A stretch of DNA of 64,000 bases from Massilia aurea (GCF_024753205.1 NZ_JANUGZ010000005.1:186001-250000), one strand, 5' to 3'; positions 1 through 8,692 are shown, numbered from the stretch's first letter. Numbers and translations are program-made. The notes: a model not told the origin generated them from the sequence alone.

Positions 1-2
1 TG

Positions 3-143
3 TCGGTGATTGCTGAAGGTGTCGAGCGCGCGGATCAGGCGGCGTTCTTGCTGCGCCATGGGTGCAATCTGGCGCAGGGGTATTTGTATGGGAAGCCGGT
101 GGCGGCGGGTGAGATTCTGGCGCGCTGGGGTGGGCAGGCTTAG
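3..143 (+). CDS. EAL-domain protein, C-terminal end (partial)
   Basis: The window opens inside a gene whose last 46 residues read through VIAEGVE, a glycine-containing spacer and QGYLYGKP before a TAG stop. This is the typical end of an EAL cyclic-di-GMP phosphodiesterase domain: the VIAEGVE strand with its glutamate and the QGY(L/F)xxKP motif near the C terminus. The upstream part, including the EAL signature and any GGDEF or sensory domain, lies outside the window, so activity cannot be judged. Its stop overlaps the stop of the convergent thioredoxin-like gene. Confidence 0.75.
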   Translation, partial: SVIAEGVERADQAAFLLRHGCNLAQGYLYGKPVAAGEILARWGGQA

Positions 144-574
144 TCCGCGCCGCCCAGCAGCAGCCGCAGATTGCAGTCGCGCTGCCATTCGCGGCGCTCG
201 TCGCTCGATTGGGCCAGGCGCGCCAGTTCGGCCGGGGTGATCTCGGCCTGGGCCTGGATCAGGCGATCGGCCACGCCGCCATCGGGCACCATCGTGCCGA
301 AGAACGCCACGGTGTCGCCGCGCTGCAGCAGCAGCGTCGGGAAGTTGTCGACATCGAGGTCGCCGACCAGGGCGGCCTGGTCTTCGATGTCGATCCAGAT
401 GAAGTGCTTGTCCGGGTGACGCGCGGCCAGGCTCTCGAACGTGGCGCGGTAGGTCGCGCAGGTGCCGCACCAGGCGGCGCACAGGCAGGCGACCGTCCAG
501 GCGTCATCGTGGACGGCGGCGACAGCGGCGTCGAGGGTCGAAGAATCGAGGGTCAGGCTATGCATGGAGCGCAT
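140..574 (-). CDS. Thioredoxin-like protein
   Basis: A 144-residue protein of the thioredoxin fold. It carries a WCGTC redox motif (C36, C39) at the usual place after the first beta-strand and a cis-proline in NFPTLLL (P79). The family does cytosolic dithiol-disulfide exchange or redox sensing; no signal peptide is visible. The start at 574 is chosen because GGAG stands 4-5 bases before that ATG; an ATG at 565 is the alternative. The C-terminal 40 residues extend past the fold and are charged, so this is a thioredoxin-family protein rather than canonical TrxA. It is divergent from tsaB, and its stop overlaps the EAL gene. Confidence 0.8.
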   Translation of the reverse strand: MRSMHSLTLDSSTLDAAVAAVHDDAWTVACLCAAWCGTCATYRATFESLAARHPDKHFIWIDIEDQAALVGDLDVDNFPTLLLQRGDTVAFFGTMVPDGGVADRLIQAQAEITPAELARLAQSSDERREWQRDCNLRLLLGGAD

Positions 575-654
575 TTTACTCCGTGTTGCGCTGCAATGTG
601 GCGGGGAAGGCCGAGCGGCATGGATGGCGCCCGGCCAAGCGGTTAAAATACGGG

Positions 655-1362
655 ATGCCTATCATTCTTGCCATTGAAACCTCGGCCGAGCTGGCGTCTT
701 GCGCGCTCCTGGTCAACGACACCGTTATTTCCCGTGCCACGGCCGGCGTGCGCAGCCACTCGCAATCGATCCTGCCGATGGTGCAGGAGCTGCTGCGCGA
801 AGCCGGCATTGCGCTAGCGGACTGCGACGCGATTGCCTTCGGGGCCGGTCCCGGCTCGTTTACCGGTGTGCGCACGGCGTGCGGCGTCGCGCAAGGTCTG
901 GCATATGGCGCCAATCTTCCCGTGCTGCCGATGGTGACGCTGGCCGCGATGGCTGAAAGCTGCCGGGCGCGCTGCGGCGCGACCGAAGTATTGACCGTGC
1001 TCGACGCGCGCATGGGCGAAGTCTATTGGGCCCAGTACCGTTTCGATGGCGCATGGCGCGAAGTCGTGGCGCCCACGCTAAGCGCGCCGCAGGCCGTGGC
1101 GCCGCTGGCGGTCGCTGGTCTGCAGGCGTGCGGCAACGGCTTCGAGGCGTATGCCGATGCCTTTGCCGGGCAGGCCTTTGCTGTCGGCGCCATGGCAGAC
1201 ATCGTGCCGCATGCGCGTGAGATGGCGTCCCTTGCCGTTGACGCACTGGCGGCCGGGCAGGGCGTACCGGCAGCGCAGGCGCAGCCGATTTACCTGCGCA
1301 ACAAGATTGCGTTCACCACGGCCGAGCGCCTGGTGATCAATGCCGCCAAGGCCGCCGCATGA
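655..1362 (+). CDS. tsaB: tRNA threonylcarbamoyladenosine biosynthesis protein TsaB
   Basis: A 235-residue ASKHA-fold protein with the N-terminal LAIETS strand and the glycine-rich GAGPGSFTGVR segment (residues 63-73) typical of TsaB/YeaZ. In the family, TsaB dimerises with TsaD and, with TsaE, transfers threonylcarbamoyl to A37 of ANN-decoding tRNAs. The start at 655 is chosen because MPIILAIETS matches the family N terminus; the longer frame from 583 adds unlikely sequence. There is no good ribosome binding site, but a TAAAAT box at 644-649 sits just before the ATG, so the message may be leaderless or nearly so. It overlaps rimI by 4 bases, as one operon. Confidence 0.95.
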   Translation: MPIILAIETSAELASCALLVNDTVISRATAGVRSHSQSILPMVQELLREAGIALADCDAIAFGAGPGSFTGVRTACGVAQGLAYGANLPVLPMVTLAAMAESCRARCGATEVLTVLDARMGEVYWAQYRFDGAWREVVAPTLSAPQAVAPLAVAGLQACGNGFEAYADAFAGQAFAVGAMADIVPHAREMASLAVDALAAGQGVPAAQAQPIYLRNKIAFTTAERLVINAAKAAA

Positions 1363-1826
1363 GCGACCTGCAAGAGCTTGGCCTGCAGCTGGCGCCGATG
1401 ACGGCGGCCGACGTGGGCGAGGTATGCGCGCTGGAGGCGAGCGTGTTTCCGTTTCCCTGGAGTCGCGGGAACTTCATCGACTCGCTCAACAGCGGCTACG
1501 ATTGCTGGACCGTGCGTGATGCGGAGGGCACGCTGGCCGGCTACTACCTGTTGATGTATGCGCTCGACGAAGCGCACCTGCTCGACGTTGCGGTGGCGGC
1601 GAATCGCCAGCGCCAGGGACTGGGGCGGCGCTTGCTGGACGTGCTCGCGGCGCGCGCGCGCAGTCAGGGCATGACGTCGATCCTGCTCGAGGTGCGGCCG
1701 TCGAACGAGCGCGCGCTGGACGTGTACCGGCGCCATGGCTATGTCCATATCGGGCGCCGCAAGGGCTACTATCCGGCCGGCGCTGCAGGCCGTGAAGATG
1801 CCATCGTGATGAGGCTGGATTTATGA
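1359..1826 (+). CDS. rimI: Ribosomal protein S18-alanine N-acetyltransferase RimI
   Basis: A 155-residue GNAT acetyltransferase. The acetyl-CoA pyrophosphate loop is RQRQGLGRRLL (residues about 84-93), followed by the VRPSNERALDVYRRHGY segment common to RimI. The family acetylates the N-terminal alanine of ribosomal protein S18. The start overlaps the tsaB stop (ATGA), and the tsaB-rimI pairing is widespread in Proteobacteria, which supports RimI over a generic GNAT enzyme. The downstream uracil-DNA glycosylase gene overlaps it by 4 bases, so the three are translationally coupled. Confidence 0.93.
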   Translation: MSDLQELGLQLAPMTAADVGEVCALEASVFPFPWSRGNFIDSLNSGYDCWTVRDAEGTLAGYYLLMYALDEAHLLDVAVAANRQRQGLGRRLLDVLAARARSQGMTSILLEVRPSNERALDVYRRHGYVHIGRRKGYYPAGAAGREDAIVMRLDL

Positions 1827-2734
1827 AGACCGTGAGCGGGCGCGATGCGCTGTTCCTGAACGAGATGGGGATCGGGCCGTTGTGGCAGTTGCGGGCGGCG
1901 GCTGCGCCGTCGACGGATGCTGCTGGTGACGAGGTTGTTGACAGCGATGCTGGCGCCGCGGTCGATGCTGCGCCGGCGGTGGTGCCGGCCTCTGCGCCTG
2001 TTGCTGCACCTGCTTCTGCACCGGTGCCGGTGCCTGACCCCGCGCCGGTTGCGCGCGGGATGACGCCGCTGTCGGCGCCGCCGTATCGCAATCCGCCGCC
2101 CGCCGCCACTGACGCTGCGTGGGACGACGGCAGTGACGCCGCGCCGGCCGCGCCCGACGTGTCGACGCTCGACTGGGCGGGCTTGCGCCAGGCGATTGCC
2201 GGCTGCAAGGACTGCGCATGCGGGGAAGGGCGCAAGCCCGTGTATGGCGATGGACCGCGCCAGGCGCGCTGGCTGATCGCCGCCGGTACGCCGAGCGCGC
2301 TCGACGAGCAGGCCGGCCAGCCGCTGACGGGCGATCCGGGCAAGTTGCTGGGCAATATGCTGCACGCGGTCGGCCTGTCGCGCGAGCGCGATGCCTATGT
2401 CACGCCGCTGGTGAAGTGTCGTCCGGTCAACGCCAGGGGTGGCGAGCGCGCGCCGACGCCTGAGGAAATCACGGCGTGCCGGCCGTTCCTGGAGCGCGAG
2501 CTGGCGCTGACGGGCGCAATGACCGTGCTGACGATGGGCCAGGTCGCCGCCAATGGCCTGCTGGGCCGCGCGCTGAACGAGCCGCTGGCCGGCGTGCGCG
2601 GTCAGGTGCATGCGCTGGGCGAAGTGCCGCTGGTCGCCACGCTGCATCCGGGTGAATTGCTGCTGCGCGGCGCCGACAAGGCGCTCGCCTGGGCCGACCT
2701 GTGCCGGACGCGCTCGCTTGAACCCCGCACCTAG
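1823..2734 (+). CDS. Family 4 (type) uracil-DNA glycosylase
   Basis: A 303-residue protein in two parts. Residues about 25-115 are an Ala/Pro/Val-rich low-complexity linker. Residues 118-303 form a UDG-superfamily domain with the four cysteines of a family 4 Fe-S site: C128 and C131, then C199 and C219. The role is excision of uracil from DNA. The first active-site motif reads GTPSALDE instead of the family GEAPGxxED, and the second reads LHPGELL where HPSxLL is usual, so catalytic details may differ. The linker is longer than in most relatives. It overlaps rimI by 4 bases and the DUF1853 gene by about 17. Confidence 0.85.
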   Translation: MKTVSGRDALFLNEMGIGPLWQLRAAAAPSTDAAGDEVVDSDAGAAVDAAPAVVPASAPVAAPASAPVPVPDPAPVARGMTPLSAPPYRNPPPAATDAAWDDGSDAAPAAPDVSTLDWAGLRQAIAGCKDCACGEGRKPVYGDGPRQARWLIAAGTPSALDEQAGQPLTGDPGKLLGNMLHAVGLSRERDAYVTPLVKCRPVNARGGERAPTPEEITACRPFLERELALTGAMTVLTMGQVAANGLLGRALNEPLAGVRGQVHALGEVPLVATLHPGELLLRGADKALAWADLCRTRSLEPRT

Positions 2735-3656
2735 TTATCAGGCCGCGTTCCACGCGCGCTGGCGGCACCTGACGCTGCCACCGGTGCGCGCGCTGGCCTG
2801 GCTGCTCGACTCCCCCGACCTGCTCGATGGCGCCGCACCGGCATGGGCCGGGCGCGTGGCGACGCTGGGGCCCGTCATGGACGAGGTCGCCACCTGGCTG
2901 GCGCAGTTGGATGCCGACCCATCAGCCTTGAACGCCGCGCTCGGCGAGAAACCGTACACGCGACTGGGGCTGTACGCCGAAAAGCTGATGGCGTTCTATT
3001 TTGCGCAGCAGGGGCGGCTGGTCGCGCATGGCCTGCAAATCCGCGCCAACCGCAACGACACGGTCGGCGAATTCGACTTTCTGCTCGAAAACGGCCCGGA
3101 TGCGCTGGAGCACATCGAGTTCGCAACGAAATTCTATCTGCAGGGCGAAAGCGGCGTAGGGGGCCTCGACACATTGGTCGGCCCCAACCTGGCCGACACG
3201 CTGGGCCTGAAGATGCGCAAAATCTTCGAACGTCAGCTCGCGCTGGGCCAGCACCCGGCCGCGCAAGCGCAACTGCCACGTCCCGTCAACAAAGCGGGCG
3301 CCCTGGTGAAAGGCTGGCTGTTTTACCCCGCCGGCAGTTGGCCGGCAATGCAAGGCATCACGCAAAGCCATTGCCGCGGCTTCTGGTGCGCACTGAGCGA
3401 GCTGGACAATCTCCCGGACGACATCTACGTCATCCTGTCAAAACTCGAATGGCTGGCGCCACTGCGCACCGCTTCACCGACTTGGGCAATGACCCGCGCA
3501 CAACTGGCAGCCGAACTGACAGACCGCTTCGCCATATCAAACACCCCAGCGCTGATCGCGCGCGTCCGCCCACAAGAAAACGCACTGGAAGAAGCCGACC
3601 GCGGCTTCATCGTCCCCAACGACTGGCGCACCCGCGCCCAAACCACCCACCCCTAA
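2718..3656 (+). CDS. DUF1853 family protein
   Basis: About 312 residues, matching the proteobacterial DUF1853 family: a hydrophobic N-terminal segment LPPVRALAWLLDSPDLL, a conserved LGLYAEKLMAFYF helix and a VGEFDFLL strand resembling a nuclease-like core. No biochemical role is established. The start is uncertain: the frame is open from 2610 but overlaps the glycosylase gene, so I prefer TTG at 2718, which gives NPAPSYQ at the N terminus and a 17-base overlap. The 3' part shows a shift in base use towards C- and A-ending codons. It ends just before the repeat cluster. Confidence 0.8.
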   Translation: MNPAPSYQAAFHARWRHLTLPPVRALAWLLDSPDLLDGAAPAWAGRVATLGPVMDEVATWLAQLDADPSALNAALGEKPYTRLGLYAEKLMAFYFAQQGRLVAHGLQIRANRNDTVGEFDFLLENGPDALEHIEFATKFYLQGESGVGGLDTLVGPNLADTLGLKMRKIFERQLALGQHPAAQAQLPRPVNKAGALVKGWLFYPAGSWPAMQGITQSHCRGFWCALSELDNLPDDIYVILSKLEWLAPLRTASPTWAMTRAQLAAELTDRFAISNTPALIARVRPQENALEEADRGFIVPNDWRTRAQTTHP

Positions 3657-3675
3657 CCCCTAATCAGGGCTAATT

Positions 3676-3736
3676 AGGGTCAGAGTCGATTTATTGAGCA
3701 ATTTCCCGAATTGCCCAATAAATAGCCCCCGACCCT
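3676..3736. repeat. Palindromic intergenic repeat, copy 1
   Basis: A 61-base imperfect palindrome starting AGGGTCAGAGTCGATTTATTG and ending CCCCCGACCCT. The arms AGGGTC/GACCCT and TTTATTG-GCAATT/AATTGCCCAATAAA pair. It belongs to the repeat family seen six more times in this window. It lies just after the DUF1853 stop. Confidence 0.85.
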
Positions 3737-3771
3737 GCCTCGAACCCCGCCGATGAGCCCGTCAAACAAAG

Positions 3772-3840
3772 TAGGGTCAGAGTAGATTTATTGGGCAATT
3801 CCCCAAAGTTGTCAAACAATTCGACTCTGACCCTAATTGT
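3772..3840. repeat. Palindromic intergenic repeat, copy 2
   Basis: A second copy running from TAGGGTCAGAGT to ACTCTGACCCTAATTGT, with an inner TTGTCAAACAATTCGA arm. It is followed by a T-run (TTTTTT), so transcribed rightwards it could act as a terminator. Confidence 0.85.
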
Positions 3841-3956
3841 TTTTTTGCTTGCTGGATTCGTTTGGTATGACTGTCGGCATCAAATTCAGCCGATGACTGA
3901 ACCGGTTCGGAAAGCGCTGACAAAGGCGTAGCGGCCAGCAAGTTCAGGCCTGCCAA

Positions 3957-4121
3957 ACAATTAGGGTCAGAGTCGAATTATTGAGCAATTTCTCGCGAAT
4001 GCGGAGAAAGTGGGGACAGAGTGCCTGTCCTGAGCTATTGCCTGCTGGGTATGCCGAGAAGGGCAGGCTTCATGGAAAGGGGTCAGGCGAAACGTTGTCA
4101 AACAATTCGACACTGACCCTA
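3957..4121. repeat. Palindromic intergenic repeat, copy 3 with a central insert
   Basis: The two arms, CAATTAGGGTCAGAGTCGAA at the left and TTCGACACTGACCCTAG at the right, are about 165 bases apart. The segment between contains a different motif, AGTGGGGACAGAGTGCCTGTCC, and no gene. It ends 4 bases before the lplT stop, so the convergent gap 3657-4124 holds only repeat material. Confidence 0.75.
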
Positions 4122-4124
4122 GTT

Positions 4125-5384
4125 TTAGTGTTTGCCTTCGCCGATCAGGCCGAGGGAGTCGTGTTCGCGCTGGTTCATCAGGTGGCGGCGTTGGATCAGC
4201 AGCATGATGCCGGCGACGGACAGGCCGAAGATGACGATGATGATGTTCAGGTCGAGGTTCAGCGTGATCATTACTGCGTAGGCGGCGAGCATCGTCAGGA
4301 TCGACAGGTTTTCGTTGAAGTTCTGCACCGCGATCGAGTGGCCGGCGCTCATCAGGACGTGGCCGCGGTGCTGCAGCAGTGCGTTCATCGGGACCACGAA
4401 GAAGCCCGACAGGAAGCCGATGAAGGCCAGCAGCGGGTAGGCCAGCGTGACCGATTTCACGAACACCATGCTCGTCACCACCAGGCCCATGATGATGCCC
4501 ATCGGGATCACGGTGAGCGACTTGCGCAGCGGGATCATGCGGGCGGCCATCGCGGCGCCCAGTGCGACGCCGATCGCGACCACGCCGATCAGGTTCGTTG
4601 CCTGGTCCAGCGGCAGCCCAAGCGATGCTTCGGCCCACTTGAGCACGATGAATTGCAGCGTGGCGCCGGCGCCCCAGAACAAGGTCGTCACCGCCAGCGA
4701 AATCTGGCCCAGCTTGTCACGCCACAGCGTGGTGGAGCAATTGGCGAAGTCGGTGATGAGTTTGATCGGGTTGCGTTCCTGGTGCTCGTAGCGCGCGCCG
4801 GTGTCCGGGATGCGCAGGTTGAAGATGGCGGCCAGGATATAGATTGCGACGACGACGGCCATTGCGGCCTCGGCCGGTGTGTCGATGCCCAGGCGCGGCA
4901 GCAGGTCGAACGAGAGCAAAAAGCCCGAGCCGCGCGGGCTGACCAACGTGCCGCCCAGCACTGTGCCGAGAATGATCGACATCACCGTCAGGCCTTCGAT
5001 CCAGCCATTGGCCGGCACCAGCTTTTCCGGTGGCAGCAGTTCAGTCAGGATGCCGTATTTGGCGGGCGAATACACGGCCGCGCCGAAGCCGACAACGGCG
5101 TATGAAATCAGTGGGTGGACCGTGAAGAACATCAGCGCGCAGCCGAACACCTTGATGATGTTCGCGATGAACATCACGCGGCCTTTGTTGAGCGCGTCGG
5201 CGAAGGCGCCGACGAAGGCGGCCAGCAACACATAGAACAGGACGAACGACAGCTTCAGCAGCGGAGTGAGCGATGCCGGGGCGTCCATTGCGACGAGCAG
5301 GCTGATCGCGACAAACAGAAGCGCGTTATCTGCCAGCGACGAGAAGAACTGCGCCGCCATGATGGTATAAAAACCACGGTTCAT
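4125..5384 (-). CDS. lplT: Lysophospholipid transporter LplT
   Basis: A 419-residue major-facilitator protein with about 12 hydrophobic segments. The N terminus (NRGFYTIMAAQFFSSLADNALL) and the FVGAFADALNKGRVMFIAN loop with the MFS motif A arginine are characteristic of LplT. LplT flips lysophosphatidylethanolamine from the outer to the inner leaflet for re-acylation. The acyltransferase Aas, often its neighbour in enterobacteria, is not adjacent here. It is transcribed away from alr across a 161-base gap holding a TATAAA box for this strand at 5415-5420. Its 3' end faces the repeat cluster. Confidence 0.92.
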   Translation of the reverse strand: MNRGFYTIMAAQFFSSLADNALLFVAISLLVAMDAPASLTPLLKLSFVLFYVLLAAFVGAFADALNKGRVMFIANIIKVFGCALMFFTVHPLISYAVVGFGAAVYSPAKYGILTELLPPEKLVPANGWIEGLTVMSIILGTVLGGTLVSPRGSGFLLSFDLLPRLGIDTPAEAAMAVVVAIYILAAIFNLRIPDTGARYEHQERNPIKLITDFANCSTTLWRDKLGQISLAVTTLFWGAGATLQFIVLKWAEASLGLPLDQATNLIGVVAIGVALGAAMAARMIPLRKSLTVIPMGIIMGLVVTSMVFVKSVTLAYPLLAFIGFLSGFFVVPMNALLQHRGHVLMSAGHSIAVQNFNENLSILTMLAAYAVMITLNLDLNIIIVIFGLSVAGIMLLIQRRHLMNQREHDSLGLIGEGKH

Positions 5385-5545
5385 TCTAAAATTCTAAAGT
5401 TCGGTCCGGGTTGCTTTATACCATGAATGGCTGGCGTGGCGAAGCCAATACGATGCACCGTGACTGCACCGGCAACGCCTCCGGGCCTGCTCCGGTAGAA
5501 TAGCCACTCCCACTTTTTGTACCGGTTTCATCCCGATCGCCGACC

Positions 5546-6652
5546 ATGCCGCGCCCACTCTTTGCCACCATCCACCCGGACTCGATGCAGCACAATCTGT
5601 CGCAGGCCCGCACCTGCGCGCCTATGGCGAAGATCTGGGCGGTCGTCAAAGCCGATGCTTACGGCCACGGCCTGGAACGCGCGATGCACGGCTTCGCCAC
5701 GGCCGATGGCCTGGCCCTGATCGAGCTCGAAAACGCCATCCGCCTGCGCGAACTTGGCTGGATCAAGCCGATCCTGTTATTAGAGGGATTCTTCGAAGCG
5801 GCCGACGTGCCCCTGCTGGCCGAACACAATATCGTCACGGCCGTGCACTCGGTTGAACAAATCAAGTTGCTCGAATATACCCAGCTCTACCGCCCGATCG
5901 ATGTCTACCTGAAAATGAACACGGGCATGAACCGCCTGGGCCTGCGCCCGGACGAATACGCGGCCGCCTACAAGCGGCTGCGCGCCATCCCCGACGTGCG
6001 CAACATCACGCACATGACGCACTTCGCCAACGCCGACGAGCTGGAACATCCGCTCTTGACCATCGCCGAGCAGGTGCGCCGCTTCCAGATCGGCGCCGCC
6101 GACCTGCCCGGCGAGCGCAGCCTGTCCAACTCGGGTGGCGTGCTGCATCAGGCCATGATCAGCGAACACTTGCAGAACGACTGGGTCCGCCCCGGCATCA
6201 TGCTGTACGGCGGCACGCCGGGCGGGCGCAGCGCGGGCGATTTCGGCCTGCGCCCGACCATGACGCTGCGCTCGGAAATCATCGGCATCCAGCACATCGA
6301 GCGCGGCGACACGGTCGGCTATGGCAGCCGTTTCGTGGCCGAAGGCCCGATGACGATCGGCGTCGTCGCCTGCGGCTATGCCGACGGCTACCCGCGCAGC
6401 GCGCCCCACGGCACGCCGGTGATCGTCGATGGCGTGCGCACGGGGCTGATTGGCCGCGTCTCGATGGACATGATGACGGTCGACCTCTCGCCGGTGCCCA
6501 ATGCGCGCATCGGCAGCAAGGTCACGCTGTGGGGCGATGGCTTGCCGATCGACGACGTGGCCCACGCCGCCGGGACGATCGGCTACGAATTGATGTGCGC
6601 AGTCGCGCCGCGTGTGCGCATTGCCGAAGGTCGCCTGGGCACCGATGGATAA
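5546..6652 (+). CDS. alr: Alanine racemase
   Basis: A 368-residue fold-type III PLP enzyme. The cofactor lysine is K35 in VVKADAYGHG and the second catalytic base is Y259 in GYGSRF. It interconverts L- and D-alanine in the cytoplasm, supplying D-Ala for peptidoglycan. The length is normal for the family. The radA start follows 12 bases after the stop, so the two are probably co-transcribed, as in related betaproteobacteria. The ATG at 5546 gives MPRPLFATIH, matching the usual N terminus. Whether this is the biosynthetic (Alr) or catabolic (DadX) paralogue cannot be told from one copy. Confidence 0.95.
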   Translation: MPRPLFATIHPDSMQHNLSQARTCAPMAKIWAVVKADAYGHGLERAMHGFATADGLALIELENAIRLRELGWIKPILLLEGFFEAADVPLLAEHNIVTAVHSVEQIKLLEYTQLYRPIDVYLKMNTGMNRLGLRPDEYAAAYKRLRAIPDVRNITHMTHFANADELEHPLLTIAEQVRRFQIGAADLPGERSLSNSGGVLHQAMISEHLQNDWVRPGIMLYGGTPGGRSAGDFGLRPTMTLRSEIIGIQHIERGDTVGYGSRFVAEGPMTIGVVACGYADGYPRSAPHGTPVIVDGVRTGLIGRVSMDMMTVDLSPVPNARIGSKVTLWGDGLPIDDVAHAAGTIGYELMCAVAPRVRIAEGRLGTDG

Positions 6653-6664
6653 CCGATAGAGAAC

Positions 6665-8041
6665 ATGGCAAAAGCAAAAACCAATTACACCTGCTCCGAA
6701 TGTGGTGCGATCGCCACCCGCTGGATGGGCCAGTGCGCCGACTGCAAGGCCTGGAACACGATGGTCGAAACCGTCGTCGAGGCGCCGGGCGTGAACCGCA
6801 TGTCGCAAACCCCGCACCGCGCGCTGGCGCAGACCGCGCCGGTGCTGTCGCTGGCCGATATCGAGGCGATCGACGTGCCGCGCTTTGGTACCGGCATCGA
6901 GGAATTCGACCGCGTGCTGGGCGGCGGCCTGGTGGCCGGTGGCGTCGTGCTGATTGGCGGCGACCCGGGTATCGGCAAGTCCACGCTGCTGCTGCAGGCG
7001 CTGGCCAGCCTGTCCAAAACGCGCTCCACGTTATATGTGAGCGGTGAGGAATCCGGCGCCCAGATCGCGCTGCGTGCGCGCCGGCTCGCGGTCGACGCGC
7101 AAGACCTCAAATTGCAGGCCGAAATCCAGCTCGAGAAAATTCTCGGCACGATCGCCGACCTGAAGCCCGAAGTGGCGGTGATCGACTCGATACAGACCGT
7201 GTATTCCGACGCCCTGACGTCGGCCCCCGGCTCGGTGGCCCAGGTGCGCGAATGCGCGGCGCAACTGACGCGCGTGGCCAAGCAGACCGGCGTGACGATC
7301 ATTCTGGTCGGTCACGTGACGAAAGAGGGCGCGCTGGCCGGCCCGCGCGTGCTCGAACACATCGTCGACACGGTGCTGTATTTCGAGGGCGACACGCAGT
7401 CGAGCTTCCGCCTGGTGCGGGCGATCAAGAACCGCTTCGGCGCCGTCAACGAGCTGGGCGTGTTCGCGATGACCGAAAAGGGCCTGAAGGGCGTGTCGAA
7501 TCCGTCCGCGCTGTTCCTGTCGCAGCACGACACGCCCGTGCCGGGTTCGTGCGTCATGGTCACGCAGGAGGGCACGCGCCCGCTGCTGGTCGAGATCCAG
7601 GCGCTGGTCGACACGAGCCACCTGCCCAATGCGCGTCGCCTGTCGGTTGGCCTCGAGCAGAACCGCCTGGCGATGCTGCTGGCAGTGCTGCACCGCCATG
7701 CCGGCATCGCCGCGTTCGACCAGGACGTCTTCATCAACGCGGTCGGCGGCGTGAAGATTACCGAACCGGCGGCCGACCTTGCCGTGCTGCTGGCGATCAA
7801 TTCATCGATGCGCAGCAAACCTTTGCCACGCGGGCTCGTGGTGTTCGGTGAAGTAGGCCTGGCTGGCGAGATCCGGCCGGCGCCGCGTGGCCAGGAGCGC
7901 CTGCGCGAAGCGGCCAAGCTGGGCTTTTCGATTGCCGTGATCCCGAAGGCGAATGCGCCGAAGCAGAAAATCGAGGGCATGACGATCATCGCCGTCGAAC
8001 GCATCGAAGAAGCGTTCAACAAACTGCGCGAACTCGACTAG
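6665..8041 (+). CDS. radA: DNA repair protein RadA
   Basis: A 458-residue RecA-superfamily ATPase with its modules in order: an N-terminal zinc finger (C10, C13, C24, C27), Walker A GGDPGIGKST (98-107), the RadA-specific KNRFG motif (255-259), and a C-terminal Lon-protease-like domain (about 290-458). RadA promotes branch migration of recombination intermediates. The length and all motifs are intact. It lies 12 bases after alr with an ATG preceded by GATAGAGAAC, a modest ribosome binding site. Confidence 0.96.
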   Translation: MAKAKTNYTCSECGAIATRWMGQCADCKAWNTMVETVVEAPGVNRMSQTPHRALAQTAPVLSLADIEAIDVPRFGTGIEEFDRVLGGGLVAGGVVLIGGDPGIGKSTLLLQALASLSKTRSTLYVSGEESGAQIALRARRLAVDAQDLKLQAEIQLEKILGTIADLKPEVAVIDSIQTVYSDALTSAPGSVAQVRECAAQLTRVAKQTGVTIILVGHVTKEGALAGPRVLEHIVDTVLYFEGDTQSSFRLVRAIKNRFGAVNELGVFAMTEKGLKGVSNPSALFLSQHDTPVPGSCVMVTQEGTRPLLVEIQALVDTSHLPNARRLSVGLEQNRLAMLLAVLHRHAGIAAFDQDVFINAVGGVKITEPAADLAVLLAINSSMRSKPLPRGLVVFGEVGLAGEIRPAPRGQERLREAAKLGFSIAVIPKANAPKQKIEGMTIIAVERIEEAFNKLRELD

Positions 8042-8105
8042 GCGCGTGGCCAACCGGCCAACCGGCCCGGCCCAACAATGCCGTGCCGGAACCCGTGGAT
8101 GTTCT

Positions 8106-8142
8106 TATAATAGTGTCCCTTATCAGGCATCATGGGAAACAC
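8106..8142 (+). promoter_or_regulatory. Promoter -10 box and short leader of the PilZ gene
   Basis: A perfect TATAAT lies at 8106-8111. Transcription would begin near 8118 and give a leader of about 25 bases carrying GGGAAA before the GTG at 8143. This decides the start of the PilZ gene: an upstream ATG at 8083 would lie outside the transcript. Confidence 0.6.
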
Positions 8143-8463
8143 GTGTTACAAGAGCAGAGGCAGTCCCCGCGCAAAGTATTGCGTACCAAAGTCTTGCTGG
8201 CCATCGACGGCCGGGCACCATTCACCGGCAAGAGCGTCGATGTCAGCACCAACGGCATCAGTGTCAACATTCCCGACCCGGTGCCGGTCGGGCTCGCCGG
8301 CCAGTTGCGTTTCGACCTGATGATCGACGGCCGCTTCACGACGATCGACGCCCATGCCAAAGCGCTGCACTGCATTTTCAGCGGCGGTGAGTACAAGGTG
8401 GGGTTCAAGTTCCAGAGCCTTGACCTGGCAGCCGTGACGGCGCTGGCGCGCTTCCTGCGCTGA
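8143..8463 (+). CDS. PilZ-domain protein
   Basis: A 106-residue stand-alone PilZ domain. The cyclic-di-GMP-binding signature is present: RKVLR (residues 10-14, RxxxR) and DVSTNG (33-38, (D/N)xSxxG), correctly spaced. Such proteins bind cyclic-di-GMP and control motility, adhesion or exopolysaccharide through unknown partners. I take GTG 8143 as the start because the TATAAT at 8106 excludes the earlier ATG and a GGGA element lies 7 bases upstream. It is monocistronic. Confidence 0.85.
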   Translation: MLQEQRQSPRKVLRTKVLLAIDGRAPFTGKSVDVSTNGISVNIPDPVPVGLAGQLRFDLMIDGRFTTIDAHAKALHCIFSGGEYKVGFKFQSLDLAAVTALARFLR

Positions 8464-8542
8464 TCTCGACGCACCATGCTACAAGCGGCGAGCACCCTGG
8501 GGCCTCACCGCTTGCTGTCTGACCCGCTGAGCAGGTTTGTCG

Positions 8543-8692
8543 CTATTCGTGATAGCGGTCTTCGAGTTGCCTGGAACTTCCACGTACTTCCTGGTAGATC
8601 TCGAACGCGACCAGTGCAGCCAGCCCGCCCAGAATCCCCATGACCATCATGTCCAGCATACAATCATCAACGCCGTTGGGCATCCCCTCCAT
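8543..8692 (-). CDS. Possible small membrane protein
   Basis: A 49-residue frame with one hydrophobic segment (VMGILGGLAALVAFEIY) and a charged tail (QEVRGSSRQLEDRYHE), in an otherwise gene-free stretch between the PilZ gene and pstS. Codon use is similar to the neighbours, but no start (8692, 8683 or 8659) has a well-placed ribosome binding site. It could be a real small membrane protein or chance. I do not recognise it. Confidence 0.3.
   Translation of the reverse strand: MEGMPNGVDDCMLDMMVMGILGGLAALVAFEIYQEVRGSSRQLEDRYHE

Noticed and set aside
3660..4121. Possible CRISPR array
   Set aside because: Repeats are palindromic, variable in spacing, and shared with another intergenic gap; there are no regular spacers or cas genes.
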